From NCBI GenBank assembly GCA_023422975.1, contig JAFAGF010000206.1, positions 1 through 30,492 on the forward strand: a stretch of DNA of 30,492 bases. The letters are read 5' to 3'. The notes beneath the pieces were generated by a model. That model was given only the letters and a program-made list of their open reading frames with translations. It had not been told where the DNA came from and ran no database searches. Position numbers and translations under genes: made by a program. The stretch is from Pseudomonadota bacterium (GTDB lineage: Bacteria > Pseudomonadota > Gammaproteobacteria > Burkholderiales > Burkholderiaceae_C). Below are positions 30,446 to 30,492 of this stretch, one piece after another (positions within the stretch are counted from its first letter, which is position 1; every line of letters begins with the position of its first letter).

Positions 30446-30492
30446 AAAACCTAGAATCGTTACCGATTAAAAAAGCGCCCTACTCATTCAAG

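Overview
The window looks like a chromosomal segment of a betaproteobacterium of the order Burkholderiales, most probably family Comamonadaceae (Acidovorax/Rhodoferax-like). This rests on protein-level recognition (argA, psd, class II ribonucleotide reductase, phasin, stand-alone infA, fused MrpA/B), moderate-to-high GC, and short intergenic palindromes with an ATAGCT...AGCGCTT core that I associate with this family. There is no phage, transposon, integrase or CRISPR. This is core or near-core chromosome, so most genes are ordinary and the interest lies in leaders, small ORFs and duplicated tRNA blocks.

Left part (1-4510). An ABC importer of the phosphonate/phosphite/selenate class (phnD-phnC-phnE, minus strand, phnE cut by the window edge) is followed by a 466-bp spacer, an unrecognised 41-codon membrane mini-ORF, and argA (N-acetylglutamate synthase).

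4511-8441. A B12-dependent class II ribonucleotide reductase (nrdJ) is preceded by a long, highly foldable leader. The leader ends in a strong intrinsic terminator placed before the gene, which is the arrangement of a riboswitch or attenuator. Downstream lie two near-identical tRNA-Pro(UGG)-plus-terminator blocks about 994 bp apart. They bracket a 26-aa membrane peptide gene and a small lipoprotein gene.

8438-13280. infA, an HPP-CBS membrane protein, psd (phosphatidylethanolamine synthesis), a 68-aa basic small protein, an SBF-like (bile acid:Na+ symporter family) transporter, and a secreted ComEA-like helix-hairpin-helix protein.

13410-20977. A six-gene Mrp cation/proton antiporter operon (mrpA with a fused B domain, then C, D, E, F, G), whose genes overlap by 1-4 bases, followed by crcB (fluoride exporter) and a LOG-family nucleoside-phosphate hydrolase.

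21050-27979, minus strand. A thioesterase, pncB, an NhaD-type Na+/H+ antiporter and a 2-hydroxyacid dehydrogenase (the last three tightly coupled), then rmuC and an MFS transporter.

28247-30492. A phasin (polyhydroxyalkanoate granule protein); a possible ~100-nt independent transcript with its own promoter and terminator; an SDR dehydrogenase of the 3-hydroxyacyl-CoA type behind a perfect 16-bp palindrome; and a minus-strand tRNA array Glu-Asp-Ala-Glu-Asp that contains a duplicated Asp-Glu unit.

The most promising item for novelty is the nrdJ leader. The small ORFs, the phasin-downstream transcript and the palindromic operators are secondary.
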